Below, one piece after another: positions 32,766 to 40,692 of a stretch of DNA of 51,598 nucleotides. Below the pieces are notes generated by a model that did no database searches, had not been told where the DNA came from, and worked only from the letters and a program-made list of their open reading frames with translations. The translations under genes and the position numbers were made by a program. The stretch comes from an uncultured Treponema sp. (GTDB taxonomy: Bacteria; Spirochaetota; Spirochaetia; Treponematales; Treponemataceae): contig CAMOWQ010000003.1 in NCBI GenBank assembly GCA_946628495.1, forward strand, positions 1 through 51,598, written 5' to 3'. The first letter of the stretch is position 1. Each line of letters opens with the position of its first letter.

Positions 32766-32822
32766 ATTTTTAGAAAAAAATCAACATCGAAAGGCTGCTG
32801 TCATTTTTAATGGGCAGGAGCC

Positions 32823-33260
32823 TTATGCTGCTGTAATCTGTATTTTCTTTGGTTCTGCATTTTCTTTTTTCATAACGGTAATTGTAAGAATACCGTTTTT
32901 GAATGTCGCATTTATTCCGTCATAGTCAGCATTGTCCGGTATGATGAATTTTCTTGTGAAATCTGCATTGCTTCTTTCGCGAAGCAGATATTTTTCTTCT
33001 TTTTTTGTTTCGTTTTCTTTGCTGTCTTTTGAAACATTTTTAATAGAAGAAATTACAAGATTGTCATTTTCAAGTTCAATGTTCACGTCGTTTTCTGTTC
33101 GTCCTGGAAGTTCCATTTCAAGAATATATCTGTCTTTCTGTTCCATAACGTCAACTTTTGGTGCAGCACAGTTTGTGTTCCATACAGGATATACAGGGCG
33201 TGCAGTTGTACCGCATAATAAATCATCAAAAAGTGAATTAAAAAGTGTCATATCGTTCAT
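32823..33260 (-). CDS. Small heat-shock protein, Hsp20/alpha-crystallin family
   Basis: A 145-aa ATP-independent chaperone that holds unfolding proteins. The alpha-crystallin domain begins at about residue 33 (APKVDVMEQKDRYILEMELPG), with DNADYDGINATFKNGILTITV near the end, where the conserved GxLxxxx motif reads NGILTIT. The C-terminal anchor I-x-I is present (KIQITAA). GGAGG precedes the start. Upstream, at the right distance, is a near-consensus sigma-54 promoter, which suggests stress or nutrient control through an enhancer-binding protein that is not in this window. Confidence 0.95.
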   Translation of the reverse strand: MNDMTLFNSLFDDLLCGTTARPVYPVWNTNCAAPKVDVMEQKDRYILEMELPGRTENDVNIELENDNLVISSIKNVSKDSKENETKKEEKYLLRERSNADFTRKFIIPDNADYDGINATFKNGILTITVMKKENAEPKKIQITAA

Positions 33261-33314
33261 AATTTTGTCCTCCAGACTGATTTGTTTGTTGTAATCTACG
33301 TTACATTAATATAA

Positions 33315-33332
33315 TAGCAATAATCGTGCCAA
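33315..33332 (-). promoter_or_regulatory. Sigma-54 (-24/-12) promoter of hsp20
   Basis: On the minus strand the sequence is TTGGCACGATTATTGCTA, matching the consensus YTGGCACG-N4-TTGCW, with GG and GC exactly 10 nt apart. The predicted start is about 33305, giving a leader of about 45 nt that contains the inverted repeat TGTAA-N6-TTACA. The rest of the gap up to 33588 is AT-rich with no convincing gene. Confidence 0.8.
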
Positions 33333-33571
33333 GTAAAATAATGCAAAATAAAATCAAAAAAAATATGAATTATTTATATTAGGAATGAAAAATCAGATGT
33401 TTGTGATTAGTATGCCTGTATATCAGGGAAAATCTTACCCGATATTTTTGGAAACAAGATTTAAGCGTTTCATTTTTACAATATTATTCAGTTCTTTAGT
33501 TGTAATTTGGGAAATTTTGACACAGGTTTGGTTTAGCATAAAAAAATCATATCGCATATTTTTCTAATATA

Positions 33572-33580
33572 TGTTATAAT
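33572..33580 (+). promoter_or_regulatory. Extended -10 promoter of the MBL-fold gene, probable leaderless start
   Basis: TGT-TATAAT is a perfect extended -10; 8 nt separate it from the ATG at 33589. No Shine-Dalgarno sequence is present. Confidence 0.6.
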
Positions 33581-33588
33581 CAAGATTA

Positions 33589-34428
33589 ATGAGAACAGAA
33601 GCATTTGGGTCAGCAGTAAAGTTGACGAACGAGGGAGAGCTTGCACTATTTTTTATAGGAACAGGCAGTGCTTTTTCTAAAATTAATTTTCAGACAAATC
33701 TTATAGCTATAAAAGGCGATCAGCATCTTCTTATTGATTGCGGCACTATGTGTCCCTTTGCATTGGAAACAACTTATAATACCAGACTTTCCGAAATACG
33801 CGACGTTCTTTTTACACATCCGCATGCAGATCATATTGGTGGAGCAGAAGAACTTATTCTAAAAGCACGTTATGTAAACAAAGAAAAAGTTAATATCATT
33901 ATAACAGAAGAATTTAAAAAAAAGTTGTGGAATGAATCGTTGAGAGGCGGATGTCAGTACAGTGAAACTGGAAAAATGACATTCGAAGATTATTTCCGTC
34001 CTTATTATCCTACAAGACTTATAAAAAAACCTTTTGAATTATTTGAATATAATCACGGTTCAATGAACCTTAAAATTTTCCGTACAAAGCATGTTGTAAC
34101 AAGACCGAATTCTTTTAAGGATTCTCAGGTTTCTTATGGAATTCTTTTTGATGAAAAAGTTTTGTTTACAGGTGATACACAATATAATCCTGCACAATTG
34201 GAATGGTTTTTGGAAACATTTCCTTCTATTGAAGTTATTATTCATGATTGTGATGTAATGGGCTATTCCGAAGGCGTTCATGCTTCTTATAAACAGCTAA
34301 AACAGCTTCCTTCCGAAATTCGGAAAAAAACAATGCTTGTTCATTATAATAGTGCGGCACAAAAAGTTTCGCCTGCTGAAGATGGATTTATAGGCTTTGT
34401 AAAACCTGGAATATATTATTATTTTTAG
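33589..34428 (+). CDS. Metallo-beta-lactamase-fold hydrolase, RNase Z/phosphodiesterase-like
   Basis: A 279-aa cytoplasmic metalloenzyme. The core begins LALFFIGTGSAFSK, as in the RNase Z branch. The metal motif THPHADHIGG lies at residues ~80-89, a further histidine at TKHVV (~165), an aspartate in LFTGDTQYN (~197) and a last histidine in LVHYNS (~249). Residues about 100-160 form an inserted segment. It is shorter than RNase Z and its exosite arm is not evident, so a cyclic-nucleotide or other phosphodiester substrate is equally possible. It is a single gene bounded by its own promoter and terminator. Confidence 0.85.
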   Translation: MRTEAFGSAVKLTNEGELALFFIGTGSAFSKINFQTNLIAIKGDQHLLIDCGTMCPFALETTYNTRLSEIRDVLFTHPHADHIGGAEELILKARYVNKEKVNIIITEEFKKKLWNESLRGGCQYSETGKMTFEDYFRPYYPTRLIKKPFELFEYNHGSMNLKIFRTKHVVTRPNSFKDSQVSYGILFDEKVLFTGDTQYNPAQLEWFLETFPSIEVIIHDCDVMGYSEGVHASYKQLKQLPSEIRKKTMLVHYNSAAQKVSPAEDGFIGFVKPGIYYYF

Positions 34429-34472
34429 CAATACGTCGAATCAAGGCACGTTTGCGCTTAAAGCTAAATAAA

Positions 34473-34511
34473 AAAGCCCTTTTTGAAATATTTTCAAGAA
34501 GGGCTTTTTAT
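34473..34511. terminator. Bidirectional terminator between the MBL gene and tRNA-Arg
   Basis: AAGCCCTTNTTGAAA and TTTCAAGAAGGGCTT pair almost perfectly around a 2-4 nt loop. A-rich and T-rich flanks on both sides suit termination of the plus-strand MBL gene and of the minus-strand tRNA. Confidence 0.85.
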
Positions 34512-34512
34512 A

Positions 34513-34586
34513 TGATCCGGATGCGATTCGAACGCACGACCTTCCGCTTAGGAGGCGGACGCTCTATCCAGCTGAGCTACTGGATC
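34513..34586 (-). tRNA. tRNA-Arg, anticodon CCU
   Basis: 74 nt, complete cloverleaf. Acceptor GATCCAG with CCGGATC (one A-C mismatch at pair 6-67), D-arm GCTC/GAGC, anticodon stem TCCGC/GCGGA with loop CTCCTAA giving anticodon CCU (reads AGG), variable loop AGGTC and T-arm GTGCG-TTCGAAT-CGCAT. Discriminator base A; CCA is not encoded. Confidence 0.95.
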
Positions 34587-34599
34587 ATAAGTAAAAAGA

Positions 34600-34605
34600 A
34601 TTATA
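34600..34605 (-). promoter_or_regulatory. -10 box of tRNA-Arg
   Basis: On the minus strand TATAAT lies 13 nt before the tRNA 5' end; upstream TTGCAG at 18 bp spacing is a weak -35. It is arranged back to back with the promoter of the next plus-strand gene. Confidence 0.5.
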
Positions 34606-34650
34606 CATTAAAAATCGGAAGTTCTGCAAGACACACGAAAATAACTACGG

Positions 34651-34656
34651 TATAAT
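34651..34656 (+). promoter_or_regulatory. -10 box of the membrane LuxR gene, near-leaderless
   Basis: TATAAT ends 9 nt before the ATG at 34666, with AAGACA 17 bp upstream as a weak -35. There is no Shine-Dalgarno sequence, so the leader would be 0-3 nt. Confidence 0.5.
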
Positions 34657-34665
34657 GTTAAAATA

Positions 34666-35463
34666 ATGGAACGGAAGACTTTTCATCGTTTATTCGAAAT
34701 CGTTTCTTTTATTATTCTTTCTCTTGCGTTTGTATTAAGCCTGATTCTTGAGGCGGATTCATTAACATGGATTCCGTTTGCAAAAGTTTCCGTTCCTGTT
34801 GCTAATGGATTATGTGCCCTTGCCTGTATTCCTCTTATGTTTAAGCCCGGAATTTACAGACTGGAATGTGGCATTCTTTTAGTTCAAAGTTTTTTTACCT
34901 GCTGGACGGGCTACGAAACTTTGGGGGTATTTTTGTATTCCGCAATGATAATCACACTTTTTAGTAACGGCTTTTTCCAGAAGTATATGCATAGAAGGCT
35001 TGTACTTCTTATTGTCGGTTGGATAGTTTGTCTTTTTGGTGTGATTCCTTATGGGCTTGCAAGATGCCTGCTTGTTTATGCAACATTTCTTTTTATGCTG
35101 GCGTTTAATTATGCCTTTTATCTGAAATTTAAGGAGATGTTTTCTCCGTTAGTTCAGATTCAGTCTGTTGATGCCCTGATAAAACTTCCGGAAGCTGGTG
35201 AAACAATAAATATTGCAGAATGCGGATTCACCGAACGGCAATTGCAGATTCTGGAAGCTTTTCTAAACGAAAATGCAACCTATAAAGAATTATCCGACAG
35301 ATTTTACATAAGTGTTTCGACCGTAAAAAAAGAGATGTCATATATTCTGCATCAATTTGGTATTTCAACCAGCGAAGAGTTACGAAAAGTTTTTGCTCTT
35401 TACAACGTTGTTTTTGATAAACCTGATAATAACAAAGATAATAAGTCCTCCAGTAAAAAATAA
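34666..35463 (+). CDS. Membrane-embedded LuxR-type transcriptional regulator
   Basis: A 265-aa one-component regulator. Residues ~10-155 hold about six hydrophobic helices with short loops. A short cytoplasmic linker is followed by a C-terminal LuxR/GerE helix-turn-helix (~185-245: FTERQLQILEAFL, then YKELSDRFYISVSTVKKEM, where the recognition helix begins at SVSTVKK). A Lys/Asn/Ser-rich tail ends the protein. It must read DNA while attached to the inner membrane, sensing something in or across the bilayer. It is monocistronic, with a strong terminator directly after it. Targets are unknown; the lipoproteins downstream are the nearest candidates. Confidence 0.8.
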   Translation: MERKTFHRLFEIVSFIILSLAFVLSLILEADSLTWIPFAKVSVPVANGLCALACIPLMFKPGIYRLECGILLVQSFFTCWTGYETLGVFLYSAMIITLFSNGFFQKYMHRRLVLLIVGWIVCLFGVIPYGLARCLLVYATFLFMLAFNYAFYLKFKEMFSPLVQIQSVDALIKLPEAGETINIAECGFTERQLQILEAFLNENATYKELSDRFYISVSTVKKEMSYILHQFGISTSEELRKVFALYNVVFDKPDNNKDNKSSSKK

Positions 35464-35497
35464 CCTGGTTATTTTTTTCAGTAACCAGGTTATTTCG
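35458..35497 (+). terminator. Rho-independent terminator after the membrane LuxR gene
   Basis: AATAACCTGGTTA pairs with TAACCAGGTTATT around a loop containing a T-run; further Ts follow. The stem is 13 bp and starts at the stop codon. Confidence 0.85.
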
Positions 35498-35584
35498 TTC
35501 AAAATGCAGGGTCTGCTCCTATTCAGTACTAGACTTTGAAAATATAATTTAAGCATAAACTTTATATTTTCGGAGTGTAGGTCT

Positions 35585-36826
35585 ATGAAAAAACTTATCA
35601 GATTTGTAGCACTTTGTGTTGCACTTATTTCAGTTGGATGTTCAAATTCTCATGAACAGGCATTAGAAGAAATTGATTCAGAATCATTAAGTAACAGACA
35701 GATTGCAACACAGTATGTTGATAACATGTTGAAAATGAATGATATTTGTTCGTCGCGTTCTGCGACAGATTCTGACTATCCATTATTCTTGTATGGAACA
35801 GATATAGTGGATAAGAATGGAAATAAAATTTTCTTTGAAGATTTTTCAGAAGAAGAAAAGCAGGTATTTTATGAAGTATGGAAAGAAAAATATATTGAAA
35901 ATCTTGAAGATAAAATGGGGGCAATAGACAGTCTTGCAGGAAGACTTGTTATGGAAAATAAAGCTTTCATTATGACAGAAAAAGGTGCAGCTCGCTCTGT
36001 AATAAGTAATCCCGAGAAATTTCTTGAAAAGTATCTTAAGAATCTGGAAAAATTGGGAAAGACTGCTTCTGCCAGAAATGCAGGAAAAGGTGAGAATCAA
36101 AATGTAATTACTGAAGGTTGCAATAATCATGTGTCGATAGAAAAAATGAAATCAGTATATAAAAAAGGTAGAGTTCTTGTTTGCACAGATTATAATTCTT
36201 CTGGTTCATCATCTGGAAGTGGAAGTTCTTCAAATTCTTCTGGTTCATCATCTGGAAGTGGAAGTTCTTCAAATTCTTCCGGTTCGTCATCTGGAAGTGG
36301 GAGTTCTTCAAATTCTTCTGGTGGTAATTTTGGACATGCTTCAATTATGAGTGAAAATGAATGGAATCCTTTTTGGGAAGATGATGCTCGTTCAAAAGCT
36401 ACCGTAACTTCCTATGCCTTATGGGCTGGTGCACAATGGGAAGGAAAAACTGATGGAGTTCAGTATGAACCTATTGGTGTTTGGACAGGAACTTCTGGAG
36501 GTTCTTCCCATAATGTAAGTATTTTTGATGTTGGTAGCAGTAAATGGGTGTGGGCTTGGTTTAAGAGTCATTATGAATTTACTAATGCTCCTGATTCTGC
36601 TTATAACGGAGCTGCTGAATATGCAAAAAATCAGATAGGTAAAGGATATTGGATACATCTTATTAATAAAAATGACACAAGTTCATTTTATTGTTCTCAG
36701 TTGTGCTATAAAGCATGGATTGAACAATCGTCTGCTTATGATTTATCTTTTGGAACTCTTGCTCTGCCATCAAATATTGCATCATCTTCAAATTCAAGGC
36801 TTGTAGTTTCATATTCAAACTGGTAA
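35585..36826 (+). CDS. Lipoprotein with permuted papain-fold amidase domain (YiiX/C92-like) and Ser/Gly repeat
   Basis: A 413-aa lipoprotein: MKKLIRFVALCVALISVGC, cysteine 19. Residues ~30-180 are a helical region of unknown fold. Residues ~204-242 are three exact or near-exact 13-residue units SSGSSSGSGSSSN, a flexible linker. The C-terminal domain resembles the circularly permuted NlpC/P60 family (YaeF/YiiX): histidine first (NFGHASIM, ~251), cysteine later (SFYCSQLCYKAW, ~369). Members act on lipids or peptidoglycan amides; the substrate here is unknown. GGAG lies upstream of the start. The next lipoprotein gene follows by 12 bp, so they form an operon. Confidence 0.78.
   Translation: MKKLIRFVALCVALISVGCSNSHEQALEEIDSESLSNRQIATQYVDNMLKMNDICSSRSATDSDYPLFLYGTDIVDKNGNKIFFEDFSEEEKQVFYEVWKEKYIENLEDKMGAIDSLAGRLVMENKAFIMTEKGAARSVISNPEKFLEKYLKNLEKLGKTASARNAGKGENQNVITEGCNNHVSIEKMKSVYKKGRVLVCTDYNSSGSSSGSGSSSNSSGSSSGSGSSSNSSGSSSGSGSSSNSSGGNFGHASIMSENEWNPFWEDDARSKATVTSYALWAGAQWEGKTDGVQYEPIGVWTGTSGGSSHNVSIFDVGSSKWVWAWFKSHYEFTNAPDSAYNGAAEYAKNQIGKGYWIHLINKNDTSSFYCSQLCYKAWIEQSSAYDLSFGTLALPSNIASSSNSRLVVSYSNW
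36196..36312 (+). repeat. 39-bp coding tandem repeat, three units
   Basis: Three units of 39 bp beginning at 36196, 36235 and 36274, plus a partial fourth at 36313. They differ at only a few third positions and encode SSGSSSGSGSSSN. High DNA-level identity points to recent slippage or recombination, so copy number may vary between strains. Confidence 0.9.
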
Positions 36827-36838
36827 AGAGGTGACTCT

Positions 36839-38041
36839 ATGAAAAATCGATTATCATTTCTTTTGCTAAGTTTTGTTATTCTGTTTCTTTTTTCCTGCAA
36901 TATGTATGTTCCGATAAAAGAAGAAAACTTCGAAGCAGTAACAGCAAAAACAACAATAAAAACTTTTGAACAGCTTAATGAGCCAATTGTAATTTCAATG
37001 GAAGTTTCTGAAAAAGAATACTTGTTTGGAATGAAAAGTGAAAATTATAAGACAAAAAGATTAGGTTCTGTAATCGCTGTTCTTGATGTTGAAACAGATA
37101 CTGTATATGACTGGATTTTTTATCCTGGTGCACATGGTTTTGCTTCATGGAGACTTACAGAGGCTGGAACAAATCCTGTCAGGTATCTTATGTCTAGTCC
37201 TGGAACTAAAGGAACTGCTGTTCTTTCCCCTGAAAAAACGACACTTACGATTGTTGCAACTGGAATAAATGAGAACTTTTGGTGCGATAAAACAACCGGA
37301 ACAAAAGTACCTCTTTCATATTATGAAATATGTAAAGAGTCTGAGGAAATTTTATTTAATTATTATACAAAAATGTTTGATTGCGAAACTTTTTCTTTAT
37401 CAGAAGCAAATTATAATATTCAAACAAATAATATAAGTACTATTTATTTAATGCGAGATGATCCTGATGGAAACTTATGGATATCGTATCAAAAATCAAA
37501 TGATTTGGTTATGGTTCAGAAATTTGATTTAATAAACGAAATCCCATCAGATTCATATGAATTTAGTTTGAAACAAGGTTTTTCGTATTATCATGTTGAT
37601 TATGTGTCTAATGATTATGTTTTTGTCAGTTATAATGGATATTTTGAGGGAAAGGGAACAGGCTTAGTCGCTATAGACAGGCATACTGGAGAAAAAATTA
37701 AGATTTCAAATCTGGAGTCTGATATAGATATGATGTATGTTAATATGGTTCAGAAAGTCGGAGACTCTTTTTATGCCATTGCACCTAATTCTCTCGGTTC
37801 AGGAAGACCAACTGGAGTAAATTTGTACAAACTTAATATGGAAACTAAGAGTGCAGAAAAAGAATTTTTCCTTCCGTTTGACATGACAGAAAATACTTAT
37901 GTCCGCGGTAACAGAATCTATTTTATGTGTTCCAGAAAAATTAACGACATAACCTACACTTATTACGACACCGAAACAAAATCTCAGGGAGATGTTGTTC
38001 GGGTAACGTTCGATGATGTAATTAATACGGTGAAGGAATAA
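36839..38041 (+). CDS. Hypothetical lipoprotein, possible beta-propeller
   Basis: A 400-aa lipoprotein (MKNRLSFLLLSFVILFLFSC, cysteine 20) with AGAGGTG 7 nt before the start. The mature part contains repeated beta-strand segments with DxDGNLW-type turns (DDPDGNLWISYQ) and GLVAIDRHTGEKIKI, the pattern of a WD/PQQ-like propeller, but too divergent to name a family. It follows the permuted amidase gene by 12 bp and probably shares its transcript and location. It ends 21 bp from the converging fhs gene; no strong terminator was seen between them. Confidence 0.7.
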   Translation: MKNRLSFLLLSFVILFLFSCNMYVPIKEENFEAVTAKTTIKTFEQLNEPIVISMEVSEKEYLFGMKSENYKTKRLGSVIAVLDVETDTVYDWIFYPGAHGFASWRLTEAGTNPVRYLMSSPGTKGTAVLSPEKTTLTIVATGINENFWCDKTTGTKVPLSYYEICKESEEILFNYYTKMFDCETFSLSEANYNIQTNNISTIYLMRDDPDGNLWISYQKSNDLVMVQKFDLINEIPSDSYEFSLKQGFSYYHVDYVSNDYVFVSYNGYFEGKGTGLVAIDRHTGEKIKISNLESDIDMMYVNMVQKVGDSFYAIAPNSLGSGRPTGVNLYKLNMETKSAEKEFFLPFDMTENTYVRGNRIYFMCSRKINDITYTYYDTETKSQGDVVRVTFDDVINTVKE

Positions 38042-38062
38042 TTATTGTAGAATAATTCTGTA

Positions 38063-39739
38063 CTAGAACAATCCTGTGATTATTCCGTCGTCGTTTACGT
38101 CTATATTCAGAGCAGCAGGCATTTTCGGCAGGCCAGGCATTGTCATAATGTCGCCTGCAAGGGCTACAATAAAGCCAGCTCCTGCATATAGCTGTACGTC
38201 GCGGACTGGGAAAACGTAATCTTTTGGTGCTCCAATAAGTTTCGGATCATGCGAAATTGAATTCTGCGTTTTTGCAATGCATACCGGAAGATTGCCATAG
38301 CCTTTTTCTTCGAATGCCTTCAGCTTTTTTAATGCGGCACTGTCAAAATCAACAGATGAAGCGCGGTAGATTTGTGTCGCAATTGTCTTTATTTTTTCGG
38401 TAAGAGGCATATCAAGCTCATACAGCGGGTGGTAGTTTGATTTTCCGCTGTCGGCAACTTCAGCAACAACTTTTGCAAGGTCTTTTGTGCCTTCGCCGCC
38501 TTTTTCCCAGCCTTCAGAAAGAACTGCCTTTGAACCGTTCTGTTCGCAAAGTTTTTCCAGCAGTTTTATTTCTTCATCCGTATCGGTAATAAATTTATTT
38601 ACAGCTACAACAGGTTCTACGCCAAACTTACGGATATTTTCTATATGCACTTTAAGATTTTCAAAGCCTTTTTCCAACGCCTTACAGTCTTGAGTTGCCA
38701 GGTCTGCTTTTGCAACACCGCCATGCATCTTCAACGCGCGGATTGTTGCTACAATTACAACAGCATCTGGTTTTAATCCTGCGGCTCGGCATTTAATATC
38801 AAGGAATTTTTCAGCGCCAAGGTCTGCTGCAAAACCCGCTTCTGTAATTACATAATCTCCACATGCAAGCGCACAAAGGGTTGCATTAACGCTGTTGCAT
38901 CCGTGCGCAATATTTGCAAAAGGACCACCGTGAACAAATGCCGGATTTTTTTCCAGAGTCTGTACAAGGTTTGGTTTGATTACATCTTTTAAAAGTGATG
39001 CAATTGCACCTGTGCATTTAAGCTGTCCAAATTTAACGTCGTTTTTAGAATAATCCTGACCAATTACAATGCGGTCAATGCGTTCTTTCAGTTCCGAGAT
39101 TGTGCGGCTAAGACATACAATTGCCATGATTTCTGATGCAACTGCAATTGTAAAATGGTCTTCGCGCGGAACTCCCTGCATTCTTCCGCCAAGTCCGATT
39201 GTGATGTTTCGCAATGCACGGTCGTTTAAATCTACGCAGCGTTTCCACGAAATTGTACGCGGATCAATATTAAGTTCGTTGCCCTGCTGAAGGTGATTAT
39301 CAATAAGGGCAGCAATAAGGTTATTTGCAATTGAAATGGCATGAATGTCGCCTGTAAAATGCAGGTTGATTTCTTCCATAGGAACAATCTGCGCATATCC
39401 GCCGCCACATGCACCGCCTTTTACGCCAAAACAAGGTCCAAGACTTGGTTCTCTTAAAGCTACAACGGTTTTTTTGCCGATTTTATTAAGACCGTCAGCC
39501 AGTCCTATAGAAACTGTAGATTTTCCTTCGCCGGCAGGGGTAGGTGTTACTGCTGTTACTAAAATTAATTTGCCGCTTTTTTCCGAAGCTTTTTTCTGTA
39601 AAAGTTTAAGCTCTTCGAAGGTGATTTTTGCCTTATATTTTCCATAAAGTTCAAGGCTGTCTTCAGAAATCCCGATTTTCTCTGCAATTTTTGTAATCGG
39701 TTCCATAACGTTTTTCTGTGCGATTTCGATATCAGTCAT
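38063..39739 (-). CDS. Formate-tetrahydrofolate ligase
   Basis: A 558-aa cytoplasmic enzyme making 10-formyl-THF from formate, THF and ATP. The start at 39739 ([10 protein letters not shown]) has AGAGGTG in front; an upstream ATG lacks one. Signature sequences: the nucleotide loop [11 protein letters not shown] (~56-66), [19 protein letters not shown] (~90-108), [11 protein letters not shown], and the C-terminal [25 protein letters not shown]. Length matches the family. It lies 35 bp after the pseudouridine synthase gene on the same strand. Its product is the co-substrate of purine formyltransferases, which is interesting beside the PurH homologue. Confidence 0.97.
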   Translation of the reverse strand: MTDIEIAQKNVMEPITKIAEKIGISEDSLELYGKYKAKITFEELKLLQKKASEKSGKLILVTAVTPTPAGEGKSTVSIGLADGLNKIGKKTVVALREPSLGPCFGVKGGACGGGYAQIVPMEEINLHFTGDIHAISIANNLIAALIDNHLQQGNELNIDPRTISWKRCVDLNDRALRNITIGLGGRMQGVPREDHFTIAVASEIMAIVCLSRTISELKERIDRIVIGQDYSKNDVKFGQLKCTGAIASLLKDVIKPNLVQTLEKNPAFVHGGPFANIAHGCNSVNATLCALACGDYVITEAGFAADLGAEKFLDIKCRAAGLKPDAVVIVATIRALKMHGGVAKADLATQDCKALEKGFENLKVHIENIRKFGVEPVVAVNKFITDTDEEIKLLEKLCEQNGSKAVLSEGWEKGGEGTKDLAKVVAEVADSGKSNYHPLYELDMPLTEKIKTIATQIYRASSVDFDSAALKKLKAFEEKGYGNLPVCIAKTQNSISHDPKLIGAPKDYVFPVRDVQLYAGAGFIVALAGDIMTMPGLPKMPAALNIDVNDDGIITGLF

Positions 39740-39774
39740 ATAACACCTCTTTAAAAAGTTGTGCAAAGTTTATT

Positions 39775-40644
39775 CTAGATTTCGTTTATTTTCAACAGGT
39801 CTATTTCTTCTTCACTCAATTCCCTGTATTTTCCAGGTTCAAGCGAGTTATCTAAGAGCAGTTTTCCCATGGAAATTCGTTTTAAATAAACAATCTTGTT
39901 TCCTGCGGCTTCAAACATCCTTTTTACCTGATGATATTTTCCTTCGTAAATTGTTAGAAGTGCACACCGGTTTTGTAAAGAATATTCATCAGCAGTTCTT
40001 TGCTGTGAGGTTTCTGTTTCAGCTTTGTTGTAAAGTGCTTGTTCTGAAATTACAAAACTTGATTTTTTTAGATGATTTTGAATTATTTCTTCTGTACACC
40101 ATTCAATGCTTGCCGGAGCACATTTAAATCCATCTTCGTTTCCGTCAGGGCCTACTTCTATGCCTTCTTCAAAAAGCCGTGTAATCTCTTTTTTATGTTC
40201 CCCGCTTTCGGCATCACGCAGAATGCAGAAATATGTTTTTGAAACATGCGTCTTTGGCGAAATAAGGCGATGTGTAAGTTCTCCGTCGGTCGTAAAAAGT
40301 AAAAGGCCTTCTGTGTCTAAATCAAGGCGTCCTACAATATGAAGTTTGTCGGCAAGATATGGAGTACGGAATTTATCTTCAAGTAAATCAAAAACAGTCT
40401 GATGTTGTCCGTCTTTTGCAGAAGAAATCGTATTTGTAATCTTATTCATCATAAGATAAATTTCGCCGTGAAGATTCAGCTGTTCGCCGTCAACGCAAAT
40501 TATATCTTTTTCTGTATCAACCTGTTCTGCAGGATTATAAATCTGTTTTCCATTAACAAGTACTTCCGACGAACGCAAAAGTTTTTTTATATCCTTGCGG
40601 GAACCAAATCCTTCGTGAGCAAGTATTTTGTCAATTCTATCCAT
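39775..40644 (-). CDS. RsuA/RluB/E/F-family pseudouridine synthase
   Basis: A 289-aa enzyme converting uridine to pseudouridine in rRNA. An N-terminal S4 RNA-binding domain (residues 1-60: RIDKILAHEGFGSRKDIKKLL) is followed by the catalytic domain with the aspartate motif GRLDLDTEGLLLFT (~102-115). RsuA is about 230 aa; here an additional segment lies at ~168-212 (from EEIIQNHLKKSSF to about the EYSLQNR region) before the conserved YEGKYHQVKRMFEAAGN. Whether 16S or 23S rRNA is the target cannot be decided. It has AGGAA upstream and probably shares a transcript with fhs. Confidence 0.92.
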   Translation of the reverse strand: MDRIDKILAHEGFGSRKDIKKLLRSSEVLVNGKQIYNPAEQVDTEKDIICVDGEQLNLHGEIYLMMNKITNTISSAKDGQHQTVFDLLEDKFRTPYLADKLHIVGRLDLDTEGLLLFTTDGELTHRLISPKTHVSKTYFCILRDAESGEHKKEITRLFEEGIEVGPDGNEDGFKCAPASIEWCTEEIIQNHLKKSSFVISEQALYNKAETETSQQRTADEYSLQNRCALLTIYEGKYHQVKRMFEAAGNKIVYLKRISMGKLLLDNSLEPGKYRELSEEEIDLLKINEI

Positions 40645-40692
40645 AATATGTTCCTAAAAAATGAATTTATATAAAATTTTAAATGAAAAATA

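Noticed and set aside
33385..33567. 60-codon plus-strand frame with one hydrophobic segment
   Set aside because: It lies in the AT-rich spacer with the MBL-gene promoter; AGGA directly touches the ATG and composition is that of AT-rich noncoding DNA. A small membrane protein is not excluded.
36196..36312. CRISPR-like array
   Set aside because: Units are contiguous without spacers, in frame, and encode a Ser/Gly linker; it is a coding tandem repeat.
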